Origin: Diphasiastrum complanatum
Taxonomy: Eukaryota; Streptophyta; Lycopodiopsida; Lycopodiales; Lycopodiaceae
Assembly: GCA_029204225.1 (NCBI GenBank)
Contig: MU832064.1
Coordinates: 1-64,000 of the forward strand
Reading direction: 5' to 3'
Length of the DNA: 64,000 nt
Shown here: in pieces, positions 47,894 through 58,092 of the stretch
Layout of the letters: every line of letters starts with the position of its first letter
Position numbering within the stretch: the stretch's first letter is position 1
Position numbers and translations under genes: made by a program
The notes under the pieces: generated by a model
Told to the model about the DNA's origin: nothing
Database searches by the model: none
Seen by the model: the letters and a program-made list of their open reading frames with translations, nothing else

Positions 47894-48840
47894 CTGAATC
47901 CATGAATGTCTTGACCTTCAAACTTAGTTCTGCACAAAACTTTATGTGTGCATCCAAGCTTAGTGCCTTAGTAAAAACACCAGCTGTCATATCTTGCGTT
48001 CGACAGTACTGCAAGTTTACCTCTTTGTTGAGAACTTTGCTTCTGACATAGTGATACTTAATTTCAATGTGCTTACTCTTGGAATGAAATCTAGGGTTGG
48101 CTGATAAAGCAATAACACCTTGATTATCACAAAATAAAGTTGTCATCGCATATTGTTTCAAACAAACATCTGAAAGTAAGTTTCTCAACCATACTGCTTC
48201 CTTTGTAGCTTGAGAGGCTGCGATATACTCTGATTCAATAGAAGATAGAGCTATCGAAGTTTGCTTGCGACTGTTCCATGAAATAGGGCCGTTGTTGAAG
48301 AAAAATGTAAATCCAAAAGTGGATTTATGAGTGTTTACATCTCCTACCCAACTTGCATCTGAATGACCATTGAGAATATTGAGTTTGTCGTTGTCGATTG
48401 TTCCATAACAAATGCATAAGTCCATCGTAGCTCGAATATATCTCAAAACTCTAATAAGAGCCTTCAATGTGTAATACCAAGATTAGTCATAAATTGACTT
48501 AAGGAACTGACTACAAAAGCTATGTTTGGTCTGGCACAGATCATCACATACATAAGAGATCCTATTATCGAATGATAAGGATACTCACACATCTGCTCCT
48601 CCTCTTCGATCGTCTGAAGACATTGGTCCTTTGACAATTTGAGTCTTGGGTCCATCAATGAGTGAGCTAATTTGCAGTTCATCATATTATATCTGATCAA
48701 CATATTGTGAATGTATCTTTGATGAGTAATGTAAATCAACTTTCGCTTTCTATCTCTTTGGATTTGATACCTAGACAGTAATGAGCTTCGCCCATATCGG
48801 TCATGTCGAATTTACTTTGAATTTCCTCCATTGATTGGCT
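47894..48840 (-). pseudogene. Copia element H: RT end and RNase H, minus strand
   Basis: Read right to left: FDMTDMGEAHYCLGIKSKEI, a frameshift near 48735, YITHQRYIHNMLIRYNMMNC, SIIGSLMYVMICARPNIAFV, a stop and frameshift near 48465, then MKALIRVLRYIRATMDLCIC, DASWVGDVNTHKSTFGFTFF, LSSIESEYIAASQATKEAVW, LFCDNQGVIALSANPRFHSK and FTKALSLDAHIKF. It is cut at KTFMDS by element G and finishes in the LTR left of G. The 5' end is lost at about 48840. It is closest to D in wording (YCRTQDM). Confidence 0.92.
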
Positions 48841-50544
48841 ATGTCACGTCCAAATCTTAAGCTCTGTATAATGGAGGGAACATGTGTGGGGCTGAATGAC
48901 TTCTTGAATATTGTTTGCAAAGCAAAAAATGATACTATCTTAGCTTTATTGTTTTTGCAAAACAACTTATCACATCAACAATTGACTGTAAAACGCTGCA
49001 CTTGGACATTGCAATATCAAGAGAGTATAGCTAAGGTGAGAATAAATCTTGCATGTGATTTTAGAAACTATGGCATTTTTTTAGTCTCTTATCTAATCTG
49101 ATTGATTTCAGAACCTTTTACCATTGCGAGGCCTAAAGCATTTTGACTCACCACATTCTAAAAGATTATTGAGATTAAAGCATTTTGACTTACCAGTTTC
49201 TAAAAGCCTATTGAAATAATGCCTCCCTTTTCCTATTGAGTTTTTCATGAGCTTGGCTGGAATGTTTTCATAACAGTAGTATGAACGACTATTCATCGTA
49301 ATACAATTCGAGTCCACTTGATGTTTTCTTTTGAAGTCTACTGATTTCTTGATCAGACTTAACATTTCAAACTCTTGATAAGTTGATCAATTTTTCATTT
49401 TCTGCTGCTTATACATTGCCACATTAGATTTTTCAAAGATGCATTATAAAGACTACATGATTATATATTGGTGATGATTTTTTTGAAATCCTAAACAGAC
49501 TTAACATTTCAAACTCTTGGTAAGTTGCTCAATTTTTTGAAATCCTCAAATCCTGGACTTGAAAAATGAACGTGAATACCCTAAATATTGAACAGTCAAA
49601 ACTGATTGTGAAATTGTGGGTACTCCTATGATAGTAAGCGAAATTTGATCATGAAATCATAACTACTTTCAAATCATACAAAATCAGTATCATTTTCAAA
49701 TCATAAAAAATCAGTATCATACCACTTTTTTAAGCATCAATTCTAAAATCTGTACTGTTGTGAATATTGGTTTTGATACCTTGACTAATGAATCATTAAT
49801 GTGGTGAACGTGATTTTGTGCCTGTTGTGGAAAGAAAGTTCTAAATTTGTGCATGTTCATATGCATGTCATGTACCTGAAGACAAAAGATAAGAGTATAA
49901 AGATGCCTGCATGCATGCCATACAAGGATGTCAGTTATAACCACTAAGTAAAATTTTGAGAACAATTGTGCCTTGCAAACTATTCAAGACTTTATCCAAT
50001 CTTACTCAACAGTATTTATTGTGTTAGAATAGTTACAAAAAGTCCAATTACCACATTTTGGCAATGTCTTTGTGGTACAGCACCTTAGTCTTGTTTTCAT
50101 TGCAACATAGAAGGCTTTAGGCCTATAATATGCTATTGCATTAGTGTTTTGGCTGCCTCAAAGCAGAGGTGATAGGCTTTGAACCAGAAAAGCCTATAGA
50201 ATTCAAGGCTTAATAATTTTATGTATGGTAGACCAAAAATCTTACTCAAGCATGTCTCCAAGTCTAGGCTGCTTTCTGCTCGCAATCTTGCAATGAAGTC
50301 AAGGTGGACAGAACAGATTGTTTAAGATGACAATAAATTTCTGCCACTGCTGCATGCTTGAACCCTGTGTGCTGATATATTGACGTATTTGGAGCATTGT
50401 GTTCCCTCAGGCTTAATATGATATGCTAGTATCTATTCTTGAGCTATGGACTTAGTCCAAATGAAAAATACTTCGGTGGGTGCTTCAGTTTTGGTGTTGG
50501 TGTGTGCTGACTGCATGGATCAGAAAGAAATTATTGCATGAGAA
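48841..50544. other. No gene seen; short direct repeats
   Basis: 49136-49176 and 49177-49216 are a tandem pair of about 40 bp (AAGCATTTTGACTYACCA). A pair of about 45 bp lies near 49350 and 49495 (AGACTTAACATTTCAAACTC). A 27-bp pair lies at about 49670-49720. This is the 3' flank of the glutamate-receptor-like gene. I could not fix a polyadenylation site. Confidence 0.6.
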
Positions 50545-51566
50545 TCAACGGCCTTCCGCATTACTGTTCTGCTCAGGACTTGATCTTGCCATGGATGATT
50601 GGTTGCCGTTCTCGCTTTGGAAGCTGCTTCTTACTCTCGAAGATCCAGCAGCAATGCTGCTGCGACTACGAATGCGGGGCTCCTCTTTTTCTTCCACAAA
50701 GGAAAAGAAGGATCGTACCATGGAGGCACCTCGGGATGCCGTGGGCATGCTGTCCCAGGATGGGAAGATGGAGGAGGGATGGGCATCGGGAGTTCGAAGG
50801 AAGCGCCTCAGCATGCGTACGTAGTACCAGGTGCAGCAGAATAATGAGGTTACGCCAGTTATGAGGAAAAGTCCCCAAAATGCACCAAGTCCCATCGTAT
50901 TGGAGTTTGCATCCATACCAACATTGCTGCAATTAGACTTTGAAACAAGCCAGTCGTCGTGTATCTGCTGCAGCTTTCCACTCTCGGACAGCTGTAAGAT
51001 TGCTCCTGATAGATCTTTTGCTAGTTCAGATCCTTTTGGAAAAGCCTGTCACAGTCGCAATGCATTGATCTAAGTTTTCAGAACTTTTACCAAATCAACA
51101 AATTGTGAGCAAATAGGGCGGTAAGGCATACAGTCAGAGATGCAGGTTGCTTTTCTTTCAAAATGTGAACTTACAAAACCCCAACCGCTTTTCGTAAACT
51201 CCTGTCCAACCACGATGCAATCACAGTGTTGAGATAAGAAAAGTTGCACGTAGGGCAGTTCATCAACAATAGCCCCTACAATTCCGCTATTCATTGCTTC
51301 ATAATAGTTCTCAGTGGAACTAAAATTAGACAGTCTGGATTCGGCTACACCCAGTTGGATGAGATAGTCGTGGACAAACGATCCAGTTTGATAGCCAATT
51401 CGAGCTTTACTTGCTATCAAATCTCCGATGTTTTGAATAGTGGGCAGAAGCTGTTGCACTGTTAGATTTGACGTGAGGCTGGCTGTATAGCTTGAATTAA
51501 TGATCAAAACTACAAACAGCCATACAATTAGTGCCACTCTGCCAAGGGTACTCTTCACCTCTTCTC
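50545..51566 (-). CDS. Glutamate-receptor-like channel, last two exons
   Basis: Two minus-strand exons are visible. Exon 51175-51566 begins after an acceptor CAG, in phase within an Arg codon, and encodes STLGRVALIVWLFVVLIINS with SYTASLTSNLTVQQL (the third membrane helix and the hallmark SYTANLT-like motif). The second ligand-binding lobe follows (IGYQTGSFVHDYLIQ, GIVGAIVDELPYVQLFLS, QEFTKSGWGF). An intron of 129 bp (51046-51174, GTAAGT...ACAG) precedes exon 50545-51045: AFPKGSELAKDLSGAILQLS, QIHDDWL, the fourth helix GAFWGLFLITGVTSLFCC, and a serine-arginine cytoplasmic tail ending at TGA. Plant GLRs are ligand-gated cation channels. Frames and splice sites are intact. Upstream exons are not found before element F at 52214, so the gene either has a long intron or is truncated. 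Confidence 0.92.
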
Positions 51567-52043
51567 CTGTATGTTCAAGGAAAGTGCTGTTAGCATCCAC
51601 AAGGATATCTCTTTCAAATGCATGATATATTATTGGAAAATATCCTTAAATTCACAATTGCAGACAAAATCTCTTCACTCAATTTTTTTTTCCCGTACTG
51701 CTCTATTTTTTCACTTCCTTTTGATCTAACCCTGTAAATTTACACAAACAAAAAAAATGCTTTTTGTAAGCAAGAAAGGATGACCGTCAAGTGAACTGCA
51801 CTTACTTTGAGCAAAATAGAGGGTCGAGAAGGTAAACCTGCAGTTTAACAAAAACGACATACCTACAAGCGGTCAATAAAATGTCCGAACCAGATATCTG
51901 GAAAATCTGTAAACAGGAAAAATGCTTCAATTTTTTTGTTTTTAACCATAAACATTTGCATATATATGCATTCAGAAAATCCAAATCTAGCTAACAAGAC
52001 ATGTTATGGTGCATGAAAACACTTTGCCTCAGGACTTTATTGC

Positions 52044-52093
<50 letters not shown>

Positions 52094-52213
52094 CATCCCC
52101 AATTATGAACAAAAATGCAATTTGGCACGTGCCCTAAGTTTTTGGTGATTGGCAGCTGCCAACCGAGCCAGTCACCTACCAAATTATATTTTCTCAAAAA
52201 ATTTGGCAGGTAT
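51567..52213. other. Probable GLR intron or 5' truncation zone; (GA)n
   Basis: No upstream GLR exon (pore or first ligand-binding lobe) is recognisable here on the minus strand. A GA run lies at 52047-52093. Element F inserts at 52214. Confidence 0.5.
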
Positions 52214-52601
52214 AGTTATGGACTTGGCTCATTACATTCGTTGCGTCCATTCTTTTATTGTTATTATGCATAAGCAGGCCTAAGGGCCCTTTTTATTCAT
52301 ATACTGGCCTTGGGCCCTATTTGATTATATTTTTAAGACTTGGTCACATTGATTTTTGGAGTGGGGGTCCTCCTATTGGGAGGGCGCACTATTTTCCCTC
52401 CAAATCCTTTTCTCTCCCTTTTTTGAATCCTCCATTTGATTCAGGGAGATGGTATAAGCAGGGCATCATTGTATTCCTTTATTCAGTTTATGATGATTGC
52501 TCCTCTTTTAGCCTCCTTAAGCATTCTCTTCCTGCTTTCTAGCTTAAGTCCTGCTTTCTAGCATAGCTAGTGAATCTTAGCTTGTAACTTGGTATCAGAG
52601 C
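52214..52601 (+). repeat. 5' LTR and primer site of element F
   Basis: The LTR is 52214-52589 (376 bp) and the primer-binding site 52590-52601. The LTR contains GGAGGGCGCACTATTTT, shared with E, and a TATA-like GGTATAAGCAGG at about 52450. Confidence 0.93.
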
Positions 52602-52608
52602 ACTTTCC

Positions 52609-53245
52609 TGCAGATTGGTGGAGGCTGTCCAGCGCCCTACCACCCATCACTTTCATCGATTTTTCTTCGTCAACCTTACTGCAGATTGGTGGAGGCTGTC
52701 CAGCGCCCTACCACCCATCACTTTCATCGATTTTTCTCCGTCATTTCAGCGCCCTGCTAACCCATCACTTTCGTCGATTTTTTCTGCAGATTTTCATTGT
52801 TTTTGCAGATTTGGTAGCTATCGCCCAGCGCCCTACTACCTCATCATTTTCGACACTTTTCGTCACCGATTTGCTGTCCATTTTTTATATTGATTGGACG
52901 CTGTCCAGCGCCCTATTACCATCTCATTTTCAACGGTAACCCATCACTTTCGTCGATTTTTTCGGCAGATTTTCATTGTTTTTGCAGATTTGGTAGCTAT
53001 TGCCTAGCACCCTACTACCTCATTATTTTTGACACTTTTCGTCACCGATTTGCTGTCCATTTTTTATATTGACTGGAGGTTGTCCAGCGCCCTACTACCG
53101 TCTCATTTTCAGCGGTTCTTTTCACCGACTTGCTGTCCGTTTCGGCTATTGATTGGAGGTTGTTCGGCACCTTACTTCAGCACCTTTTTTCAGCCTATTC
53201 TTCAGCACATTGTGGATCTTGGTAGTTGCTGCCCAGTGCCCTATA
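52609..53245 (+). repeat. Leader tandem repeats of element F
   Basis: The core GGCTGTCCAGCGCCCTAC and variants occur about nine times. The first two units (about 52609-52680 and 52681-52750) are 70-72 bp and almost identical. A larger unit of about 175-180 bp (about 52757-52934 and 52935-53110) is also duplicated. The same core occurs three times in the leader of E. A second conserved leader word, GTGACGACAAAAGTCC in E and ATGACGACAAACGTCC in F, lies before gag and recurs as GTGACGACTTATGTCC at about 57007. Confidence 0.88.
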
Positions 53246-53602
53246 ATCTTCAGCTTTTACCTCTCTTTGTTGGCACTACCGAGTGAACGACGGATCAGCA
53301 CCCACCCAGGTATTGCTTGCGCCCTTTTTGCACTTCCTTTTTGCACCTACTTGCTGTCTTTTCTGCTCACATACTGCTCTTTCCAGCCCCCTATTCATGT
53401 TCATATTTGTTGCCTCACACCCTCCTGTGTCCATTTTTCCATTTTGTTAGAAACCTTCTACTTTCTCAGCCCCTCATTTTCTGATTATTATCCATCTTGA
53501 TTGACTGTTTACGTGCCATTTTTGGTGATTTCGTAAGTTAGACTAAGTTGGGATGACGACAAACGTCCTCTCCCTCAGGTTTTTGTCTCTTCCTTAGTCC
53601 CT

Positions 53603-54315
53603 ATGGCGACTTCTTCATCAGAAGACCCTCCGCAGAGCTCTTTAGATGATCGTTTTACACATATTGATTCTCGCATGGATCATCTTGAGAGTCGTATTGA
53701 TCGTATTCTTTCTAGCCTTGAGACTATCCTACCACGAGGGGATACCACCCCCCCAGACATTCTTCATCGTCTTGGTAAAGCACCTTTATTTCCTATTTTG
53801 AGTACACCTGCTCCTCGTTTCGTAGCCTTCGCCATACTAGCGATTTGACTGCTTATATTGATCAATTTATTGAGCTTTCTTACCTTTTTACTGATCTTCA
53901 TCCTACAGATCTTATTTCACATTTTATTGCCGATCTTAGAGACACCTTACAGTATGATGTCTCATCTTTTCGGCCTCTTACTCTCTCAGATGCTATCTCC
54001 TTGGCTACTACCTTGCAGCATAAGTATCCTGAGTTATCCATTTCTTCTCGTATTTCTTGCTCTCATTCCATTGCTTCTCCTACTTTGGCTTCTTCTACTA
54101 CCGTTCCTCCTGGTCCTCCTACCGCTGTTTTTTACCTTGAGGCTCTTACTCATGATGATTTTGATGTTTATATCCATATTCTTGATACTCCTGACCCACA
54201 TTCTGTTGATGAGCCGGCTGACCCGCTTCTGGATGATCCTGCTTCTGCCGCTTGCCATGCACAGCTTGCTTATGCTACTTGGGCTGGTGGGCGTCCTGGT
54301 CCTCGTTCTATTTGA
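53603..54315 (+). pseudogene. Gag of element F
   Basis: The ATG at 53603 starts MATSSSEDPPQSSLDDRFTH with a heptad-like HIDSRMDHLESRIDRILSSL, a likely coiled coil. A frameshift near 53845 leads to MTAYIDQFIELSYLFTDLHP, LRDTLQYDVSSFRPLTLSDA and ISLATTLQHKYPELS, the part matching E. The zinc knuckle of E is absent, since the linker runs straight to AVFYLEALTHDDFDVYIHIL. A TGA at 54313-54315 replaces the Arg codon of the E sequence HIRLRVRI. Gag and protease are otherwise one frame. Confidence 0.85.
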
Positions 54316-54624
54316 TTACGTGTTCGCATTTTGGGGCGAGAGTATATTGCTTTGGTGGATACTGGCAGTACACATTCATTTATTAGCAATTACATTTCCA
54401 CCAGGATTTGTGCTACACCTATTTCTGCTACAAAGTCTCTCAGTGTCGAGGTTGCTCATTCCCATTCTTTTTCCAGTTCTCAAATGTTTCAGGGCTTGGA
54501 CTATAGCATTGGTGACTTCTCTGGACAGACAGATTTCTATATTATTCCTCTAGAGTGCTATGACATTATTTTTGGTGCAGATTGGTTTTCGTCACTTGGT
54601 ACTGTTGCTGTGGATCTCTCTTAG
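54316..54624 (+). CDS. Aspartic protease of element F
   Basis: In frame after the single TGA, LRVRILGREYIALVDTGSTH starts the pepsin-like half-protease. The catalytic D-T-G is intact, unlike E (D-M-G). It continues SFISNYISTRICATPISATK, YSIGDFSGQTDFYIIPLECY and IIFGADWFSSLG, the second conserved protease signature. It ends at TAG 54622-54624, one codon before the stop in E. The first ATG of the frame is 54331. In life it would have been made as part of gag-pol. Confidence 0.85.
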   Translation, partial: LRVRILGREYIALVDTGSTHSFISNYISTRICATPISATKSLSVEVAHSHSFSSSQMFQGLDYSIGDFSGQTDFYIIPLECYDIIFGADWFSSLGTVAVDLS

Positions 54625-56547
54625 CAGACACTGTCTTTTACACATGTTGGTCGGCATCATTTACTTGTTGGTATTGATTCCCAGAGTGACTATCAGTTGG
54701 TTACCGGGAAGCAGTTTATGCGTAGCCTGCCAAAGGCTCATGATGCAGCTCTTCTTTCCATTCAGGGTACATTAGTTGCTGCTTCACTTTCACCGACCGT
54801 GGGTCCTCTTACTCAGGTTGATGCTGCTCCAGATTTACAGGTTGTTGCTACGTGCCTTGCGCCTATATGCCTTGATTCACAGATATCGTATTCGGTGGTC
54901 ATTCCTGGTTTCATTGATATTGAGGCCGTATACCTTGGTGGTATTTCTACTATTGCTTTTGCGCCTACCTCAGATTCGGTGGTTGGTGCAGTATCTTCTC
55001 CATTGGTCTCTATATCTCCATCTCTTGAGTCCGTTATGGCCGATGTTCCTGCTGATTTCTATGGGGTTCTTCACAGGTCCACGTTTGCTAGTTCTCTCGC
55101 TATTGGTGATCAGGTTGTATCTTCTTTCCCTTTATTCCATGGATCTCTGCTTGAGGTTTGTGATTTGCCTCATGATATTTCTACGGTTCCTGACATGATT
55201 CATAAGCCTTTCGCCCTTACCATTACACATTTTCCATCCGAGGATATTTGCCAGATGGTCACTATTACTTATCTAGGGTATTTATATGCTGGGATCTTTC
55301 TAGATGAGTACACGGACATCCTTCCGTCTCCTGGTGTTTCTACATATAGGTTTGCTGCAGTCCATGCCGATGCTATGGATATATGGCATTCTTGGTTATT
55401 ACATATAGCTTGGTTTTCATTTGGACCTGTTGATTGGTGCTGGTTTTTCCATATTACTGATCGCCTATGGTGCCGATATCTCTATGTTTATGCATGTGGC
55501 TCTCTATGCGTTCCTTGGATTGTTGCTCATTGTCAGGCTTGGCATATCCTGATGGCTTGGGTTATTGCCTCCGTTCCAGCTATTGTTTGTCCGGGTGATC
55601 TTCAGGTTCCCCGTCATTTCGGGTTGCTCCATATCGCTTGGCCTCCGATGCTGAGTTGCCACTTTGTTCTGGTGTTCCGAGACCATCAGGGTACCTTGAG
55701 AGAGTTCCTTCTCCTCTCTTGGATAGTTATTGGGGATGTTGCTGCCATATACTTCAGTGTTGCTCATATGTGCTTTGATACTCATTCCCAGATACACGTG
55801 GATATTGCTCCGATGCTTGCTACTGATGTTGCAGATCCTGTTCCTCGTTCCAGTGCTTTTCTTCTATTCCTCACTTGTGCGCCTGGTGTGTACTTTGGGA
55901 TTGCACTTGCAGCCAGTTCCGATGGGTCATCCGATTCTCCATCCGTTTTTGGTGTATCCTATGATGGATTGGTACGTCCATATGAGGTCTTTCTGGATGA
56001 GTTTTTCGGCTACAGTTTTTCAGTTGGGGCCTCTACTATTTTTAGATTTGTTGCTGTTGTTTTCATGCATCATGTCTTTTTAGATGATGCATTGATTTCT
56101 TGGACCTTCTGGAGCTTTTGGCATGCTACTCTTCTCGTGATATGGGCCTTGAGGGTACCGTCGTGTGCCATTGCTACTTCTCATTCATGGGCCTTATAGA
56201 TACCTTGGGCTTTTGACCATGCTGGTGCATATTTCTCCATTTTAGCTATCCTTTGTCAGGATGATCTCTTTATGCTCCATGTTTCTTGGCATATCGCTTG
56301 CTTTTCCATGCTGTTACAGCGTGCATGTTATCCTGCTTATGTTCCTACTCTTTGGTCTGCTATCTTTTCTTGGGGCACCTTGCACATATGGTTGATGGTT
56401 ACGTGTATGATGCGGCTATTCGCGATGAGTGTCCATCTCTTTTTCAGTTTCCTTATTGGCTTCCCGTTGCTGATGCAGTTCTACCTTCTCGGGCTTTTTG
56501 GATACCTTGGTATGATGTCCCTATCTTTTGGGCTAATCCTCTACTAG
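54625..56547 (+). CDS. Unidentified long frame replacing pol in element F
   Basis: This is the same frame as the protease, open from 54625 to the TAA... stop at 56197-56199 (first ATG 54697, 500 codons), then open again to 56545. That makes three stops in about 900 codons from gag on. The first 25 residues (GIDSQSDYQLVTGKQFMRSL) still match the post-protease part of gypsy elements. The rest is hydrophobic and rich in W, F, H and C, with HIAW words repeated (WHSWLLHIAWFSFG near 55385, FGLLHIAWPPML near 55620, and WHSWLLHIAWFLM near 56608 in the next frame). No RT, RNase H or integrase motif is visible in any frame I read. It may be captured host sequence or a scrambled, repeat-expanded remnant. 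Function unknown. Confidence 0.5.
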
Positions 56548-56559
56548 CTTAGGCATTAC

Positions 56560-56924
56560 GGATACCTTGGCATTTCTAGTTGCTGCTTGATCTTCTTCTG
56601 GTTCCTTGGCATTCCTGGCTGCTCCATATTGCTTGGTTTCTGATGACGCGGCCGAGATGTTCCCTTCGTCGCCATGATGTTGATCCTGAGTTGTTCCTTT
56701 TCTTACCAGCTGCCATTCACCAGGTTCGCCTTCACCATAGTCGACGCTGCCGGCAGATTCAGTTTTTGATCCAGTGGGATGGTCGTCCTGTTGAGGAGGC
56801 CACATGGGAGCCTATTGATGTGTTTTATCATACACCATTATTGGCAGATCAGGCTCGAGCCCTCATGGCTTTAGTTCTTTCCTCTACTACAGATATCATT
56901 GTAGATGTTCCCTCTACTTCATGA
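56560..56924 (+). pseudogene. Chromodomain-like tail of element F
   Basis: The frame at 56580-56924 gives DVDPELFLFLPAAIHQVRLH, HSRRCRQIQFLIQWDGRPVE, EATWEPIDVFYHTPLLADQA and RALMALVLS. It is nearly the same as E (LLLQWDGRPIEEATWEP). The WDGRPxEEATWE core corresponds to the aromatic-cage and end part of chromoviral chromodomains. It is kept although the integrase it should be fused to is gone. The frame differs from that of the novel region, so it cannot be translated with it without a shift. Confidence 0.82.
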
Positions 56925-57127
56925 TTCGGCTAGCTATGACTATTCTTTATTGTAGTATTTGCTTAGTACTTGCTTTACACAGTTATGATACTTTTGGGGT
57001 ATCTGTTGTGACGACTTATGTCCTCTCCATCAGTATTTCCATTAGTTCGTGATTTTTCAGTATTTAGCATGCTTACATTATTATTTTAGATAGTCATTAT
57101 GCTTGCTAGGCGGTGGAGGGCTTTGTT

Positions 57128-57519
57128 TTTCTGCAGGGGAGATTTATAGACTTGGCTCATTACATTCGCCGCATCCATTCTTTTATTGTTATTATGCATA
57201 AGCAGGCCTAAGGGCCCTTTTTATTCATATACTGGCCTTGGGCCCTATTTGGTTATATTTTTAGGACTTGGTCACATTGATTTGGAGTGGGGGTCCTCCT
57301 ATTGAGAAAGCGCACTATTTTCCCTCCAAATCCTTTTCCCTCCCTTTTTTGAATCCTCCATTTGATTCAGAAAGAGGGTATAAGTAGGGCATCATTGTAT
57401 TCCTTTATTCAGTTTATGATGATTGCTCCTCTTTTAGCCTCCTTAAGCATTCTCTTCCTGCTTTCTAGCTTAAGTCCTGCTTTCTAGCATAGCTAGTGAA
57501 TGAATCTTAGCTTGTAACT
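57128..57519 (+). repeat. Purine tract and 3' LTR of element F
   Basis: TGCAGGGGAG precedes the LTR at 57142-57519 (378 bp). The start reads ATTTATAGACT, diverged from AGTTATGGACT of the 5' copy, and the end TTGTAACT is kept. Many single-base differences and a 4-bp TGAA repeat near 57500 separate the two copies. Confidence 0.9.
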
Positions 57520-57560
57520 GGTACCATGACGCACTTTTCTGGAATGTGTGTGTGTGAGTG

Positions 57561-57562
<2 letters not shown>

Positions 57563-57614
<52 letters not shown>
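57563..57614. repeat. (GA)n microsatellite, 52 bp
   Basis: A pure GA run preceded by a short GT run (about 57545-57556). It lies 44 bp outside the 3' LTR of F. Confidence 0.97.
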
Positions 57615-57616
<2 letters not shown>

Positions 57617-57667
57617 TATGCAGATGAAGCTGCTGCAGTAGCACCTTGCTGTGAACGCTATGTATCC

Positions 57668-57930
57668 CTATGTGCTGACTATATAGGCTAGATCGGGTCG
57701 TGTGCAGACCATGGCATACATGATCGATCCAACTACCGATTGATAGGGGTATTTGCACATCTCCTTCTCTGCTTCAGTCATCGGGCACATGTCCTTCGAC
57801 AGTTTGAATCTTGGATCCATAAGCTGGTCTATTGACTTGCAAGATTCCATGCCATAAAGCAGTCGCTCCTCAGTCCTTTTGAAAACAGGTTCATGGATGG
57901 GACTTGACCATGACATCTGTGTGGGAGTTT
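57668..57930 (-). pseudogene. Copia RT tail fragment, minus strand
   Basis: Encodes CKSIDQLMDPRFKLSKDMCP, MTEAEKEMCKYPYQSVVGSI and MYAMVCTRPDLAYIVST, the conserved thumb region between copia RT and RNase H. It matches the corresponding part of H (LMDPRLKLSKDQC). No LTR or other domain is attached. Confidence 0.85.
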
Positions 57931-58092
57931 ATGGGCTTCGCTTTCTTTCTTTCAGAGTTGCCGCCAATGGCGTTTGCTTGAATTTCATTTTTTGGTTGGA
58001 TTTCCTACGACTGCTAATGTGATAGATTGAACATAACCATACCTCAAGCTTAGTCCAAATCTTGTGATAAACATTTCTTTTAAGCATCATAC

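Larger units (their letters stand above)
52214..57519 (+). mobile_element. Non-autonomous gypsy element F, related to E
   Basis: This 5,306-bp plus-strand element has LTRs of 376 and 378 bp, flanked by GGTAT (52209-52213) and GGTAC (57520-57524), a duplication with one change. LTR ends are AGTTATGG and TTGTAACT, the same AGTTA/TAACT type as E. The primer site TGGTATCAGAGC, leader repeats, gag, protease (intact DTG) and chromodomain-like tail match E. No RT, RNase H or integrase is present. Between protease and tail lie about 1.8 kb of unfamiliar sequence, mostly open in one frame. It would have to borrow enzymes, perhaps from an intact E-type relative. Confidence 0.93.

Noticed and set aside
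50480-50864. Plus-strand open frames of 80-115 codons
   Set aside because: They lie antisense to the last GLR exon, which has conserved protein sequence; they are shadows.
54034-54258. Minus-strand arginine-rich frame in F
   Set aside because: Shadow of the gag/protease frame, which matches E.
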